The notes: generated from the letters alone by a model not told the origin. Counted from the stretch's first letter, positions 16,095 to 24,614 are shown. The stretch is 38,930 nucleotides of DNA from JBAZKK01 sp964456925 (GCA_964456925.1 CAYWCX010000005.1:1-38930); one strand, 5' to 3'. Made by a program: numbers and translations.

Positions 16095-17177
16095 ATGGAT
16101 TTAGTCCGCAAACACATCCTGGCTATTGACCCGTATGAGGCAGGTAAGCCCATTGAAGAGGTCAGGCGGCAGCTCGGATTAAAAGAGGTAATAAAACTTG
16201 CCTCTAACGAGAATCCGCTGGGCCCTTCCCCGCGGGCAATGGAGGCAATCAGGAAAAATATCGGCAGGGTCAACCGCTACCCGGACAGCAACGGTTTTTA
16301 CTTAAAGAAAAGGCTCGCCAAGACCCTTAACCTGGAGTCTTCCAATATCGTTTTAGGCAACGGCTCGGATGAGCTCATTGATATTATCATCAAGACCTTT
16401 GTGGAAGACGACGAGCACATCGTTACTGCCGACGGCACCTTCCTGGAATATAAAATTATCTCCCGGGTCAAGGGCCGCATTGTAATTACCGTGCCGCTGA
16501 AATACTTCAAGTATGACCTTGAAGAGATGAGGCGCAGGATCGGCAAGAAGACCAAGGTGGTCTTTATTTCCAATCCCAACAACCCCACCGGCACCTATGT
16601 CACCAAATACGAATTGCAGGATTTTATGAAGACGCTGCCGGATAACGTGGTTCTTGTCCTGGATGAGGCCTACGATATCTTTATTGACGTGGATGATTTT
16701 CCGCCCAGCCTCAGTTATATCCGCAATAAAAATGTGATTGTGCTGAAGACCTTTTCCAAGGCCTATGGGCTGGCGGGCTTGCGCGTGGGTTATGCCGTAG
16801 CGCGGGGGGAGTTTGCCTCATATATGGAAAGGGCGCGCCAGCCGTTTAACGTAAATCTTCTGGCGCAGGAAGCCGCTGCCGCCGCCCTGGACGACAGGGA
16901 TTTTCTTAAAAAAACGAGAAAGGTAATCCTGGAAGGCAAGGATTATATCTACAACGCCCTTACCAAATCAGGCATTGCGTATGTGCCCAGCGTTACGAAT
17001 TTTATCCTGGTGGATGTCGGCCGCGACGGAGTCGTGGTCTTTAAGGAACTGCTCAGGTACGGCGTGATTGTGCGGGATATGCGGCAGTATGGTTTTAAGA
17101 ATTTTATCCGCGTAACCATCGGCACAAAAAAGGAAAACCGCAGGTTCGTGCGGGTTTTGAAAAAAGTCCTGAGCTAA
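16095..17177 (+). CDS. hisC: Histidinol-phosphate / aromatic aminotransferase
   Basis: This 360-residue class I/II PLP aminotransferase is closest to HisC. Signatures are KLASNENPLGPSPRAMEAI near the start, NPNNPTGTYV, the aspartate in VLVLDEAYDIF, the PLP lysine in LKTFSKAYGLAGLRVGYA, and the C-terminal arginine region FIRVTIGTKKENRRF. It lies between pheA and DAHP synthase rather than in a his operon. It therefore probably also transaminates phenylpyruvate or hydroxyphenylpyruvate to finish phenylalanine and tyrosine synthesis (inference). Confidence 0.9.
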   Translation: MDLVRKHILAIDPYEAGKPIEEVRRQLGLKEVIKLASNENPLGPSPRAMEAIRKNIGRVNRYPDSNGFYLKKRLAKTLNLESSNIVLGNGSDELIDIIIKTFVEDDEHIVTADGTFLEYKIISRVKGRIVITVPLKYFKYDLEEMRRRIGKKTKVVFISNPNNPTGTYVTKYELQDFMKTLPDNVVLVLDEAYDIFIDVDDFPPSLSYIRNKNVIVLKTFSKAYGLAGLRVGYAVARGEFASYMERARQPFNVNLLAQEAAAAALDDRDFLKKTRKVILEGKDYIYNALTKSGIAYVPSVTNFILVDVGRDGVVVFKELLRYGVIVRDMRQYGFKNFIRVTIGTKKENRRFVRVLKKVLS

Positions 17178-17196
17178 ATTTAAACGGAGGTTTTGG

Positions 17197-18213
17197 ATGA
17201 TTGTCGTATTAAGACCGGACGCAACCGAAGAACAGATAAACCACATTATTGAAAAGGTCCAGAAACTGGGGTTGATGCCGCACGTTTCCAAAGGGACGGA
17301 GCGCACCATTATCGGCGTTATCGGGCCGGAGGATGTTTTAAGGGTGACGCCCTTAGAGGTTTTCCCCGGAGTAGAAAAGGTGCTGCCGGTTTTGGCGCCC
17401 TACAAGCTCGTTTCGCGGGAATTTCATCCCGCGGATTCGGTAATTGAACTGGGCAAGGGCGTAAAACTCGGCGATAAGAAAATCGTGGTCATCGCCGGGC
17501 CCTGCGCCGTAGAAAACCGCGACCTCCTCCTTGAAATCGCCCGCAAGGTTAAGGACGCCGGGGTTACCGTGCTGCGCGGAGGGGCATTTAAGCCGCGCAC
17601 TTCACCCTACAGTTTTCAGGGGTTAGGGGAGGAGGGTCTGAAATACCTTAATGAGGTCGGCAAGGAACTTGGGATGGTCACTATTACCGAGGTCATGGAT
17701 CCCCGCGATGTTGACCTGGTGGCGCGTTACGCGGATGTGATGCAGATCGGCGCGCGCAATATGCAGAATTTCAACCTTCTGAAAGAAGTCGGCTCTACCA
17801 AAAAACCGGTGCTCTTAAAGCGCGGGCTGTCCTCCAGTATAAAAGAGCTCCTGATGTCCGCCGAATATGTTCTTTCCGGCGGAAACTTCAACGTAATTTT
17901 ATGCGAACGCGGGATCCGCACCTTTGAGGATTACACCCGCAACACCTTTGACGTGAGTTCTATTCCGGCGGTAAAGCAGCTTTCGCACCTGCCGATAATC
18001 GCGGACCCCAGCCACGCTGCAGGCAAGTGGGGCCTGGTTGCACCTTTAGCCAAGGCCGCGATAGCTGCCGGCGCCGACGGCCTGATTATCGAGGTGCACA
18101 GTCATCCCGAGGACGCGCTTTCCGACGGAGCGCAATCGTTACTGCCTGCTAATTTTGCGCTCTTGATGAAAGAGTTAAAGGTTCTCGCCCGGGCAATCGG
18201 AAGAGAAATTTAG
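17197..18213 (+). CDS. aroF: 3-deoxy-7-phosphoheptulonate synthase, type I-beta with N-terminal ferredoxin-like domain
   Basis: This 338-residue enzyme makes DAHP from phosphoenolpyruvate and erythrose 4-phosphate, the first shikimate step. Residues 1-70 are the ferredoxin-like regulatory domain found in the Thermotoga-type enzyme, which has the same overall length and is inhibited by tyrosine. The catalytic barrel shows VVIAGPCAVENRD, GGAFKPRTSPYSFQGLG, QIGARNMQNFNLL and IADPSHAAGKW (metal and substrate contacts). A GGAGG lies a few bases ahead of ATG 17197. Allosteric control by tyrosine is inferred from the domain. Confidence 0.94.
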   Translation: MIVVLRPDATEEQINHIIEKVQKLGLMPHVSKGTERTIIGVIGPEDVLRVTPLEVFPGVEKVLPVLAPYKLVSREFHPADSVIELGKGVKLGDKKIVVIAGPCAVENRDLLLEIARKVKDAGVTVLRGGAFKPRTSPYSFQGLGEEGLKYLNEVGKELGMVTITEVMDPRDVDLVARYADVMQIGARNMQNFNLLKEVGSTKKPVLLKRGLSSSIKELLMSAEYVLSGGNFNVILCERGIRTFEDYTRNTFDVSSIPAVKQLSHLPIIADPSHAAGKWGLVAPLAKAAIAAGADGLIIEVHSHPEDALSDGAQSLLPANFALLMKELKVLARAIGREI

Positions 18214-18246
18214 TTAGCAGTCAGGGATTAAAAAAGGGGTAATTTG

Positions 18247-19092
18247 ATGTCGTTATTTAAGAAAGTAGCAATCATCGGACCGGGATTGATTGGCGGTTCC
18301 ATCGGCTTAGCCCTGAAAAGGAAGAGGATAGCTCTTAAAGTAATCGGGATAAGCCGGCGCCAAAAGACTATTACCCTGGCCAAAAAGCTGAAGGCAATAG
18401 ATTCCGGTTCGCGCGATATCCGCATTGTAAAGGACGCAGACCTGATAATCCTGGCTACGCCGGTGCATACCATCTTAAGACTGGCCGATATTCTGAAAAA
18501 GATTGCCCGCGAGGACGCTATTATTATGGACGTGGGCAGTTCCAAGGAAGAAATCGTCGCCAGGTTCCAGAAGTTGTTTTGCCGTTATATCGGCGCACAT
18601 CCTTTAGCGGGTTCAGAGCAGCAGGGTGTGGCGAGCGCCTCACCCTGTATGTTTAAAAACTCATTATGCGTGTTGAGCGTTAATCGGAAAACCGACCCTT
18701 CGGCATTGAGAAAAATAACCGGGCTCTGGCGGCTTTTGGGGGCGAGGACGGTATTATTGAGTCCCGCCAGCCACGATAAAATAATGGCGATGGTCAGCCA
18801 TCTGCCGCACAGCGTTTCCTTTGCTCTTATGGGGACGGTGCCGCAGGGTTATTTAAAGTATGCCGCCGGCGGCTTAAGAGGGACTACCCGCATTGCCGGC
18901 TCGGATAGCATTCTCTGGACGGATATCTTCTTAAGCAACCGCAAAAATATTCTCAAAGCAATCTCCGCATTCGAGAATAACCTCGCCGGAATAAAAAAAG
19001 CCATTCAAAAAAATAACCGTAACCTCCTGGAGAGGAAATTGAGACAAGCCAGAGAAAGGCGGGAACTACTTACCAGGGTGCAGGAGTTATGA
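18247..19092 (+). CDS. tyrA: Prephenate dehydrogenase TyrA
   Basis: This 281-residue enzyme oxidises prephenate to 4-hydroxyphenylpyruvate for tyrosine. The NAD(P)-binding loop GPGLIGGSIGLALK is at the N-terminus. Active-site stretches are IGAHPLAGSEQQGVASA and MVSHLPHSVSFAL. No ACT domain follows the dehydrogenase, unlike some relatives. ATG 18247 is used, with GGGGT upstream; a TTG immediately before it is the only in-frame alternative. aroA, which often lies between tyrA and cmk in such clusters, is missing here; cmk overlaps by four bases. Confidence 0.93.
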   Translation: MSLFKKVAIIGPGLIGGSIGLALKRKRIALKVIGISRRQKTITLAKKLKAIDSGSRDIRIVKDADLIILATPVHTILRLADILKKIAREDAIIMDVGSSKEEIVARFQKLFCRYIGAHPLAGSEQQGVASASPCMFKNSLCVLSVNRKTDPSALRKITGLWRLLGARTVLLSPASHDKIMAMVSHLPHSVSFALMGTVPQGYLKYAAGGLRGTTRIAGSDSILWTDIFLSNRKNILKAISAFENNLAGIKKAIQKNNRNLLERKLRQARERRELLTRVQEL

Positions 19093-19745
19093 TAATTGCC
19101 ATTGACGGGCCCGCAGGTTCCGGCAAGAGTACGGTAGCCAAAATTTTAGCCCAGAGACTGGGCTTTCTTTATATCGACACCGGAGCGATGTACCGCGCCC
19201 TCACCCTTAAAGCCATTGAGCAGGGTATTGATGCTGGCGATGTTACCCGCCTTGTTGAGATGGCGAGAACGACCGGCATCAACCTGACAAGCCGCGACGG
19301 GCAGTTGACGGTGCTGCTTGACGGCCGCAATGTCAGCAGGGAAATAAGGCAGCCGCGCGTTACTAAATTGGTATCCGATGTCGCCAGGATTAGAGGCGTG
19401 CGCGAGGTGATGCTGAAATTGCAGCGTTCCCTTGGCAGACTAAGCGACAGCGTGCTGGAGGGCCGCGACATCGGCACCGTGGTATTCCCGGATGCCGAGA
19501 AAAAGTTCTACCTCGATGCCGATTTCAAGGAAAGGGTGAACCGCCGTTATAAGGAATTAAAAGAGGTGGAACCCGGACTTAAATCCGAAGAGGTAGCCGA
19601 GGATTTAAAGAACCGCGACACCATTGATTCCAGCCGCGAATTCGCGCCCCTTAAAAAAGCGCCCGACGCCGTCTATATCGATACCACGCCCTTAAGCATT
19701 GAAGAGGTAGTGGAAAGGCTGTTAAAAGAAATTAAGAACTCGTAG
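19089..19745 (+). CDS. cmk: (d)CMP kinase
   Basis: This 218-residue kinase phosphorylates CMP and dCMP. It has the P-loop GPAGSGKST at residues 7-15, then LGFLYIDTGAMYRALTLKA, LEGRDIGTVVFPDAEKKFYLDA and RYKEL, all hallmarks of the bacterial family. The start overlaps tyrA (ATGA). It closes the aromatic block and leads into lepA twelve bases later. Confidence 0.95.
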   Translation: MIIAIDGPAGSGKSTVAKILAQRLGFLYIDTGAMYRALTLKAIEQGIDAGDVTRLVEMARTTGINLTSRDGQLTVLLDGRNVSREIRQPRVTKLVSDVARIRGVREVMLKLQRSLGRLSDSVLEGRDIGTVVFPDAEKKFYLDADFKERVNRRYKELKEVEPGLKSEEVAEDLKNRDTIDSSREFAPLKKAPDAVYIDTTPLSIEEVVERLLKEIKNS

Positions 19746-19757
19746 CATTAAACCCCC

Positions 19758-21554
19758 ATGGACACTTCCTTAATCCGTAACTTTTCGATAATCGCCCATA
19801 TTGACCACGGCAAATCCACTTTAGCCGACCGTATCCTGGAGCTTACCGGCGCGGTAGATAAGAAGCACCTCAAGGAGCAGCTCCTGGACGATATGGACCT
19901 GGAGCGGGAGCGCGGCATCACCATCAAGGCCTCGATGGTCAGGTTAAAATACTCCGCCCGCGACGGAAGGGATTATATTTTAAACCTCATTGATACCCCC
20001 GGCCACGTGGATTTTACTTATGAAGTCTCCAAATCGCTGGCTGCCTGCGAGGGCGCGGTTTTAGTAGTCGATGCCGCCCAGGGCATTGAGGCCCAGACCG
20101 TAGCAAATTATTACCTCGCCCGGGAAAATAAACTTGATATCATCGCGGTAATCAATAAGATTGACCTTGCCTGCATTGATATCCCGCGCGTCAAAAGGCA
20201 GATGAGTTCGGTTTTAGGTTTCAAGGAGGAAGATATCATCCTGGCTTCGGCCAAAGAGGGCAAAGGCGTAGAAGATATACTGGAGAGGATTGTCAAGGCA
20301 GTGCGGCCGCCGGCCGGAGGAGTCAGCAATCCCCTGAAGGCGCTGGTGTTTGACTCGCGTTTTGATACCTTTAAAGGCGTGGTGGTTTTTATCAGGGTTA
20401 TGGACGGAAAACTCCAGGCCCATTCCACGATTAAACTGATGCATTCCAGCCAGGTTTATAAGGTTGAAGAATTAGGCGTCCTTGAGGATTTAAAGTACAC
20501 CCCGGTTGATTCTTTGTCCTGCGGAGAGGCAGGGTATCTCACTGCCAATATCCGCGACCCTCGCGAGATTATCATCGGGGACACCCTGACCGATGTCAGG
20601 AACCCCTGCAAGGAGGCCCTGCCGGGATACCGCAGTATCAAGCCGCTGGTATTCTGCGGGATATACCCCGTTAACCCCGGAGATTTTCCTTCCCTGCGCG
20701 ACGCGATGGATAAGTTAAAATTATCCGACGCCTCTTTCATCTTCGAGCCGGAAAGCTCCCAGTCTTTCGGGATGGGTTTCCGCTGCGGTTTTCTGGGGCT
20801 GCTGCATATGGAGATTGTGCAGGAGCGTTTAGAGCGCGAGTATAACCTTAACCTCATCCTTACCGTTCCCAACGTAGTCTACCGGGTAAAAAAGAAGGAC
20901 GGCGGATTATTGGAGGTTGATATGCCGGCTAAACTCCCGCCGCCTACCGAGATAGAAGAGGTGGAAGAGCCCTACGTCAGCCTGCTTATGATTGTGCCGA
21001 TTGACAGCATCGAGGCGGTATGCGAACTGGCGAAGTCGCGCCGGGGCTTTTTTGCCTCGCAGGAATACTTGGATGTTGACCGGGTAAAAATTATTTTTGA
21101 TATCCCGCTTTCGGAAATCATCGTGGATTTTTATGACCGGCTGAAATCCCTGACCCGCGGCTACGGTTCTCTGGATTACGAATTCGAGGATTACCTGCCT
21201 ACGAAAATAGTCAAACTGGATATCCTTATAAACGCTACGGTCTGCGATGCCTTTTCTTCGCTCATCCACAAGGATAAGGCGCTTGCCAAAGCGCACGCCC
21301 TGGTACGGCGGCTTAAAGACCTTATCCCGCGGCAGCTATTTGAAGTCACGATACAGGCAGCAGTAGGAGGTCAGATTCTGGCTTCGGAGCGCGTCAGGGC
21401 AGTAGGCAAGCATACCACCAGCAAATGCTCCGGCGGCGATATTACCCGCAAGCGTAAACTCTGGGAGAATCAAAAACAGGGCAAGAAGCGGCTGAAGCAG
21501 TTCGGGAAAGTGGAGATTCCACAGGAGGCATTCTTGGAGGTGTTAAGAATATGA
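19758..21554 (+). CDS. lepA: Elongation factor 4 (LepA)
   Basis: This 598-residue translational GTPase acts on stalled or mistranslocated ribosomes. The GTP motifs are AHIDHGKST (G1, near residue 13), RGITIKA (G2), DTPGHVDF (G3), NKIDL (G4) and SAKEG (G5). The LepA-specific C-terminal domain has QAAVGGQILASERV and AVGKHTTSKCSGGDITRKRKLWENQKQGKKR. Length is standard. It overlaps lepB by four bases, reproducing the classic lepA-lepB pairing. Confidence 0.97.
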   Translation: MDTSLIRNFSIIAHIDHGKSTLADRILELTGAVDKKHLKEQLLDDMDLERERGITIKASMVRLKYSARDGRDYILNLIDTPGHVDFTYEVSKSLAACEGAVLVVDAAQGIEAQTVANYYLARENKLDIIAVINKIDLACIDIPRVKRQMSSVLGFKEEDIILASAKEGKGVEDILERIVKAVRPPAGGVSNPLKALVFDSRFDTFKGVVVFIRVMDGKLQAHSTIKLMHSSQVYKVEELGVLEDLKYTPVDSLSCGEAGYLTANIRDPREIIIGDTLTDVRNPCKEALPGYRSIKPLVFCGIYPVNPGDFPSLRDAMDKLKLSDASFIFEPESSQSFGMGFRCGFLGLLHMEIVQERLEREYNLNLILTVPNVVYRVKKKDGGLLEVDMPAKLPPPTEIEEVEEPYVSLLMIVPIDSIEAVCELAKSRRGFFASQEYLDVDRVKIIFDIPLSEIIVDFYDRLKSLTRGYGSLDYEFEDYLPTKIVKLDILINATVCDAFSSLIHKDKALAKAHALVRRLKDLIPRQLFEVTIQAAVGGQILASERVRAVGKHTTSKCSGGDITRKRKLWENQKQGKKRLKQFGKVEIPQEAFLEVLRI

Positions 21555-22159
21555 AATCTACAAAAACAACGGCTGTCGGGATGAAGGGGATGAAAAAGAA
21601 ATCAGCGTTAAGGGAATGGATAGAGGCGATTATTATTGCCTTTGTCCTGGCGATGGTCATCAAGGTTTTCATTGTCGAGGCCTTTAAAATACCCACCGGT
21701 TCGATGCGGCCGACCCTGCTTGAGGGTGACCTTATCATGGTGAATAAATTTATTTACGGCGCCAAGCTTCCGCTGTTGGACGTGAGATTACCGGCTTTCA
21801 GGCAGCCCCAAAGGGGCGAGATTGTCGTTTTTATTTACCCCTACAACCCCAAGAAAAATTTTATCAAGAGACTGGTGGCTTTCGAAGGCGAAAGCGTGGA
21901 GATTAGAAAGGGGACGGTTTACGTTAATGATAAGCCCCTCCTGGATGCGGCATTCAACCAGAGGTATTATTATAACCGCGGAGATTTTGCCCGCGAAGGC
22001 CAGAAGGTCGTCGTGCCGCGGGACAGTTATTTTGTCCTCGGCGATAATTCCGCCTCTTCCCAGGACAGCCGCTACTGGGGTTTTGTGCCGAAACGCAACC
22101 TGCGCGGCAAAGCAATTTTGATTTACTGGCCGGTTTTACGCATCCGGCTCATCAACTAA
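21551..22159 (+). CDS. lepB: Signal peptidase I
   Basis: This 202-residue membrane protease removes signal peptides from exported proteins. A single transmembrane segment is at about 25-45. The catalytic serine is S51 in PTGSMRPTLLEGD and the general-base lysine is about K107 in NFIKRLVAFEGE. GDNSASSQDSRYWGFVPKRNLRGKA forms the later conserved boxes. It would process the many secreted proteins encoded downstream. Confidence 0.96.
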   Translation: MKSTKTTAVGMKGMKKKSALREWIEAIIIAFVLAMVIKVFIVEAFKIPTGSMRPTLLEGDLIMVNKFIYGAKLPLLDVRLPAFRQPQRGEIVVFIYPYNPKKNFIKRLVAFEGESVEIRKGTVYVNDKPLLDAAFNQRYYYNRGDFAREGQKVVVPRDSYFVLGDNSASSQDSRYWGFVPKRNLRGKAILIYWPVLRIRLIN

Positions 22160-22173
22160 ACCGCTATAAAGAT

Positions 22174-22746
22174 ATGAATTTTGCCAACAAAATTTCTACC
22201 TTCAGGATTTTAAGCGTGCCCTTTTTTATTGCCAGCCTTCTTTATTACCGTTCTCCGGAAAGGGAATATATGCGCCTGGCAGCCTTGGTAATTTTTATCG
22301 TGGCGGCCCTCTCCGACGCCGTGGACGGTTTTATCGCCCGTAAATCCCGGCAGAAATCCCGGGCCGGGCTGGTATTGGACCCTCTGGGGGATAAGATGCT
22401 TTTGATGAGCGCCTTTATCTGCCTGTCGTTCATAAAAGAGTTTGCGGTGAGGTTCCCTTTCTGGGTTACCTTCATCGTTATCAGCCGCGATATCCTGATT
22501 TTGCTGGGGGCGGTTGTAGTTTATATCGTGCGCGAGGAGATTGATATCCTGCCTACCAAGTGGGGTAAACTGACGACGACATTCCAGATGCTGGCAGTAG
22601 GTTTTTTATTATTACAACTGCCCAGGCGTTTCTCTGAACCGCTGTGGTGGCTGGTGGTATTATTTACCCTGATTTCAGGAATGGATTATATCAAGAGGGG
22701 GTTTAAGACCTTATATGCTTTGGATAATTCCCGCAATAATCATTAG
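22174..22746 (+). CDS. pgsA: CDP-diacylglycerol--glycerol-3-phosphate 3-phosphatidyltransferase
   Basis: This 190-residue membrane enzyme makes phosphatidylglycerol phosphate. The CDP-alcohol phosphotransferase signature is complete in DAVDGFIARKSRQKSRAG followed by LVLDPLGDK (D-x2-DG-x2-AR-x8-G-x3-D-x3-D). About four hydrophobic segments are visible. Its 3' end overlaps plsY by 32 bases, so two phospholipid genes are tightly coupled. The head-group acceptor is inferred from the family and neighbour. Confidence 0.9.
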   Translation: MNFANKISTFRILSVPFFIASLLYYRSPEREYMRLAALVIFIVAALSDAVDGFIARKSRQKSRAGLVLDPLGDKMLLMSAFICLSFIKEFAVRFPFWVTFIVISRDILILLGAVVVYIVREEIDILPTKWGKLTTTFQMLAVGFLLLQLPRRFSEPLWWLVVLFTLISGMDYIKRGFKTLYALDNSRNNH

Positions 22747-23353
22747 TTATCTTTTGGGCTCCGTCCCCACCGCTTATATCTTCGGCCGCCTGGTTAAAGG
22801 CATTGATATCCGCAAGTTCGGCTCGGGCAATGTCGGCGCCACTAACGCCCTTAGGGTATTGGGCAGGGGAGCGGGGATTACCGTGCTTCTGCTTGATATT
22901 TTAAAGGGTTTTCTTGCGGTAGTGTTGCTCGGAAGTATTTTCGGCGCTCGCCTGACTTCGATATCCGGGGAGTTCCTGCGCCTCATTTTGGGAGCAGCTT
23001 GTATTTCAGGGCACAACTGGACTATTTTTTTAGGATTTAAGGGAGGTAAGGGCGTTGCCGCTGCCTTAGGAGTGTTTATCGGGTTGGCAGTGGATATCGC
23101 GGGCTTAAGGCAGGTACTATTATTGCTGGTTTTGACCTGGCTTGCGGTTTTTCTGTTTTCAAGGATTGTCTCACTGGCTTCGCTCGCCACTGCTTTGGCT
23201 TTGCCGTGGTATCTTTTTTTATTCAAGCAATCAACATTAGTTATCTGGTTCGGCATCATCCTGTCCCTGCTGGCAATCTGGCGCCATAAGTCCAACCTGG
23301 TCCGCCTCATCCAGGGAAAAGAACCCCGCCTGCAGTTCAAAAAGCCCCATTAA
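22715..23353 (+). CDS. plsY: Acyl-phosphate:glycerol-3-phosphate acyltransferase PlsY
   Basis: This 212-residue polytopic membrane protein adds the first acyl chain to glycerol-3-phosphate. It shows the three PlsY motifs: IRKFGSGNVGATNALRVLG, GHNWTIFLGFKGGKGVAA, and a late HKSN-type loop (IWRHKSNLVRLIQGKEP). Length and hydrophobicity are typical. It is the last gene of the long yebC-to-plsY run; the next gene has its own promoter 46 bases downstream. Confidence 0.95.
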   Translation: MLWIIPAIIISYLLGSVPTAYIFGRLVKGIDIRKFGSGNVGATNALRVLGRGAGITVLLLDILKGFLAVVLLGSIFGARLTSISGEFLRLILGAACISGHNWTIFLGFKGGKGVAAALGVFIGLAVDIAGLRQVLLLLVLTWLAVFLFSRIVSLASLATALALPWYLFLFKQSTLVIWFGIILSLLAIWRHKSNLVRLIQGKEPRLQFKKPH

Positions 23354-23398
23354 TAAAAATCTTGTTTGAAAGCGTTTTCTTTTTTAGGCCAAATACCC

Positions 23399-23427
23399 TT
23401 GAAATGGCTTAATGTAGTGGGTATACT
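23399..23427 (+). promoter_or_regulatory. Sigma-70 promoter of the PilZ gene
   Basis: TTGAAA (23399-23404) and TATACT (23422-23427) are spaced by 17 bases. The leader of about 90 bases contains an AT-rich inverted repeat (AGGATTTT near 23469 and AAAATCCT near 23495). A GGAGG (23514-23518) lies close to the start codon. Confidence 0.75.
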
Positions 23428-23522
23428 TGGGTTAGAAAAGTAGGAATATTTTTTTGGGGTCTTTTTAAAGGATTTTTAAAAGTATTTAATAATTAAAATC
23501 CTAAGAGCGAAGCGGAGGCGCT

Positions 23523-23876
23523 ATGGACGAATACTTTGATAGTGCGCGGGAAAAAAGAGATTTCGCGCGTTTCTCCATAGATTTACGCGTGCAATTTCTC
23601 GATGCCGCTAACAATAAGAAAGGAGAAGCCCAAGCCAGGGATATCAGCGCCAAAGGGATAGGCATTTATACTAATGAGGCGTTGCCGCCCAAAACAGAAA
23701 TAGAACTCTGGGTGCAGGTTCCCAACAGGGAAGAGCCGATGTATATTAAAGGCAGGGTGGTTTGGACCAAGGAAGTAGAGAATAATAAATACCGCGTCGG
23801 CATCTGTCTTGACCGCACGGATTTAATCGGAGTGTCGCACATTTTAAGGGAGATTTACGGTAAGGATTGGCTTTAA
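23523..23876 (+). CDS. PilZ domain protein, probable c-di-GMP receptor
   Basis: This 117-residue protein is essentially a single PilZ domain. Both c-di-GMP-binding motifs are intact: RxxxR at R12 and R16 (KRDFARFS), and DxSxxG at D40, S42 and G45 (RDISAKGIGI). A C-terminal helix of about 20 residues follows the barrel. No signal or effector domain is present, so it should act by binding a partner. It has its own promoter, and a c-di-GMP riboswitch begins about 20 bases after its stop, ahead of a locus for pilus-like proteins. A role in that system is inference from position. Confidence 0.88.
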   Translation: MDEYFDSAREKRDFARFSIDLRVQFLDAANNKKGEAQARDISAKGIGIYTNEALPPKTEIELWVQVPNREEPMYIKGRVVWTKEVENNKYRVGICLDRTDLIGVSHILREIYGKDWL

Positions 23877-23894
23877 TTTGACAATTTAGTCGTT

Positions 23895-24058
23895 AAGGGC
23901 TCAACCCGCGAGGTAATTGCGGGCGCGCAAAGCTCATAGGGTCCCCAACCCTCGAGCCAAATGGCTATAGGGTAAACCAGCCACAGAGGGACAGGGATAG
24001 CCGGGTTGCCGATGAACAAGGAGGAATACAGTTAAATTAAGGCAACCCGGCTTCTTTT
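23895..24058 (+). promoter_or_regulatory. c-di-GMP-I (GEMM) riboswitch with transcription terminator
   Basis: The aptamer core reads GGC...AACC (P1 5' strand, about 23898-23906) and P2 CCCGC / GCGGG (23905-23909 / 23919-23923). These are followed by the invariant GCAAAGC (23927-23933). P3 is closed by GGGTCCC / GGGAC and extended by ACCCT-AGCCA / TGGCT-AGGGT. The 3' hallmark AGCCGGGTTGCCGA starts at 23999. The same 3' strand, AGCCGGGTTGCC (23999-24010), pairs perfectly over 12 bases with GGCAACCCGGCT (24041-24052) before a T-rich tail. Ligand-stabilised P1 and terminator are therefore mutually exclusive, predicting an ON switch. It controls the gene at 24092. Confidence 0.82.
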
Positions 24059-24091
24059 TAGTGGATTTATTAGAAAAAGAGGAATATTAAA

Positions 24092-24433
24092 ATGAGAGAA
24101 ATGGTGTTTCGCAACTTGACTTCGGGTGACCACCGCAAAAGGGTCGTCGCCACCAGCGAGATAGCGGATAAGGAGGGAGTGCGCAGCTCTATCCGGCGCC
24201 ATTTCATTTATATCGTTAAAGAGGTCGAGGATATGAATTCAAGGCCGCAGCCCGCGGTGCATGTTTTAAAGGAACATAACAACCGCAAACAACTGGAGAG
24301 GTTCTTCTGCAAGATAAAAGGCAGTGTTTTTGCCCAGCATAACGGGAAATTATACCTGATTATATTTGCGCATTCTTTGAGCATTACCCTTACGGCCATA
24401 GAGCAGGGCTCGATGCAGTATAATGAAGGGTAA
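24092..24433 (+). CDS. Unknown 113-residue protein under riboswitch control
   Basis: I do not recognise this protein. It has no signal peptide or membrane segment. The N-terminal half is charged and basic (SGDHRKRVVATSEIADKEGVRSSIRRHF). The C-terminal half is more hydrophobic with alternating beta-like stretches (GSVFAQHNGKLYLIIFAHSLSITLTAIEQG). It starts with ATG at 24092 behind an AGAGGA. It is the first gene after the c-di-GMP riboswitch terminator and the last before the pilin-like locus, so it is probably a cytoplasmic regulator or helper of that locus (inference). Confidence 0.7.
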   Translation: MREMVFRNLTSGDHRKRVVATSEIADKEGVRSSIRRHFIYIVKEVEDMNSRPQPAVHVLKEHNNRKQLERFFCKIKGSVFAQHNGKLYLIIFAHSLSITLTAIEQGSMQYNEG

Positions 24434-24441
24434 GATTTTGC

Positions 24442-24470
24442 TTGACAGGAAGCATAAGATAAGATATACT
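24442..24470 (+). promoter_or_regulatory. Strong sigma-70 promoter of the first pilin-like gene
   Basis: A perfect TTGACA (24442-24447) and TATACT (24465-24470) are spaced by 17 bases. The predicted transcript starts near 24477 and has a leader of about 150 bases before the coding region at 24629. Confidence 0.82.
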
Positions 24471-24476
24471 TTATAA

Positions 24477-24597
24477 AAGTATTTAGGAAGTATAAAAACA
24501 CATTGTAGTCCGGGGTTCTGATTGGGAGGCAGTCAGAACAGCCACGTGCAACATTTAACCGGATTGACGAATGGGGTCAATCCGGTTTTTTATTTTT
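24477..24597 (+). promoter_or_regulatory. Structured leader with attenuator-type terminator
   Basis: Between promoter and gene lies a hairpin GTTCTGA / TCAGAAC (24515-24521 / 24533-24539). It is followed by a perfect 12-base-pair terminator stem AACCGGATTGAC / GTCAATCCGGTT (24557-24568 / 24576-24587) with a T-rich tail. TCCGG at 24509-24513 can pair with CCGGA at 24559-24563 and so disrupt the terminator. It lacks the GEMM core GCAAAGC, so it is not a second copy of the c-di-GMP riboswitch. The signal is unknown. Confidence 0.6.
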
Positions 24598-24614
24598 AGG
24601 ACTGAACTCAAAGA

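Noticed and set aside
22774..23340. 188-codon open frame antisense to plsY
   Set aside because: The plus strand encodes a complete PlsY with all motifs; the minus frame has no recognisable domain.
23878..23883. TTGACA directly after the PilZ stop as a riboswitch promoter
   Set aside because: No -10 element lies at a 16-18-base distance; the position expected falls inside the aptamer 5' strand.
24012..24035. Eight-codon frame inside the riboswitch terminator loop
   Set aside because: Too short to support and without a ribosome site ahead of it; the AAGGAGG it contains has no start codon at a usable distance.
24477..24597. A third GEMM riboswitch in the pilin leader
   Set aside because: The invariant GCAAAGC core and the P1 3' hallmark are absent.
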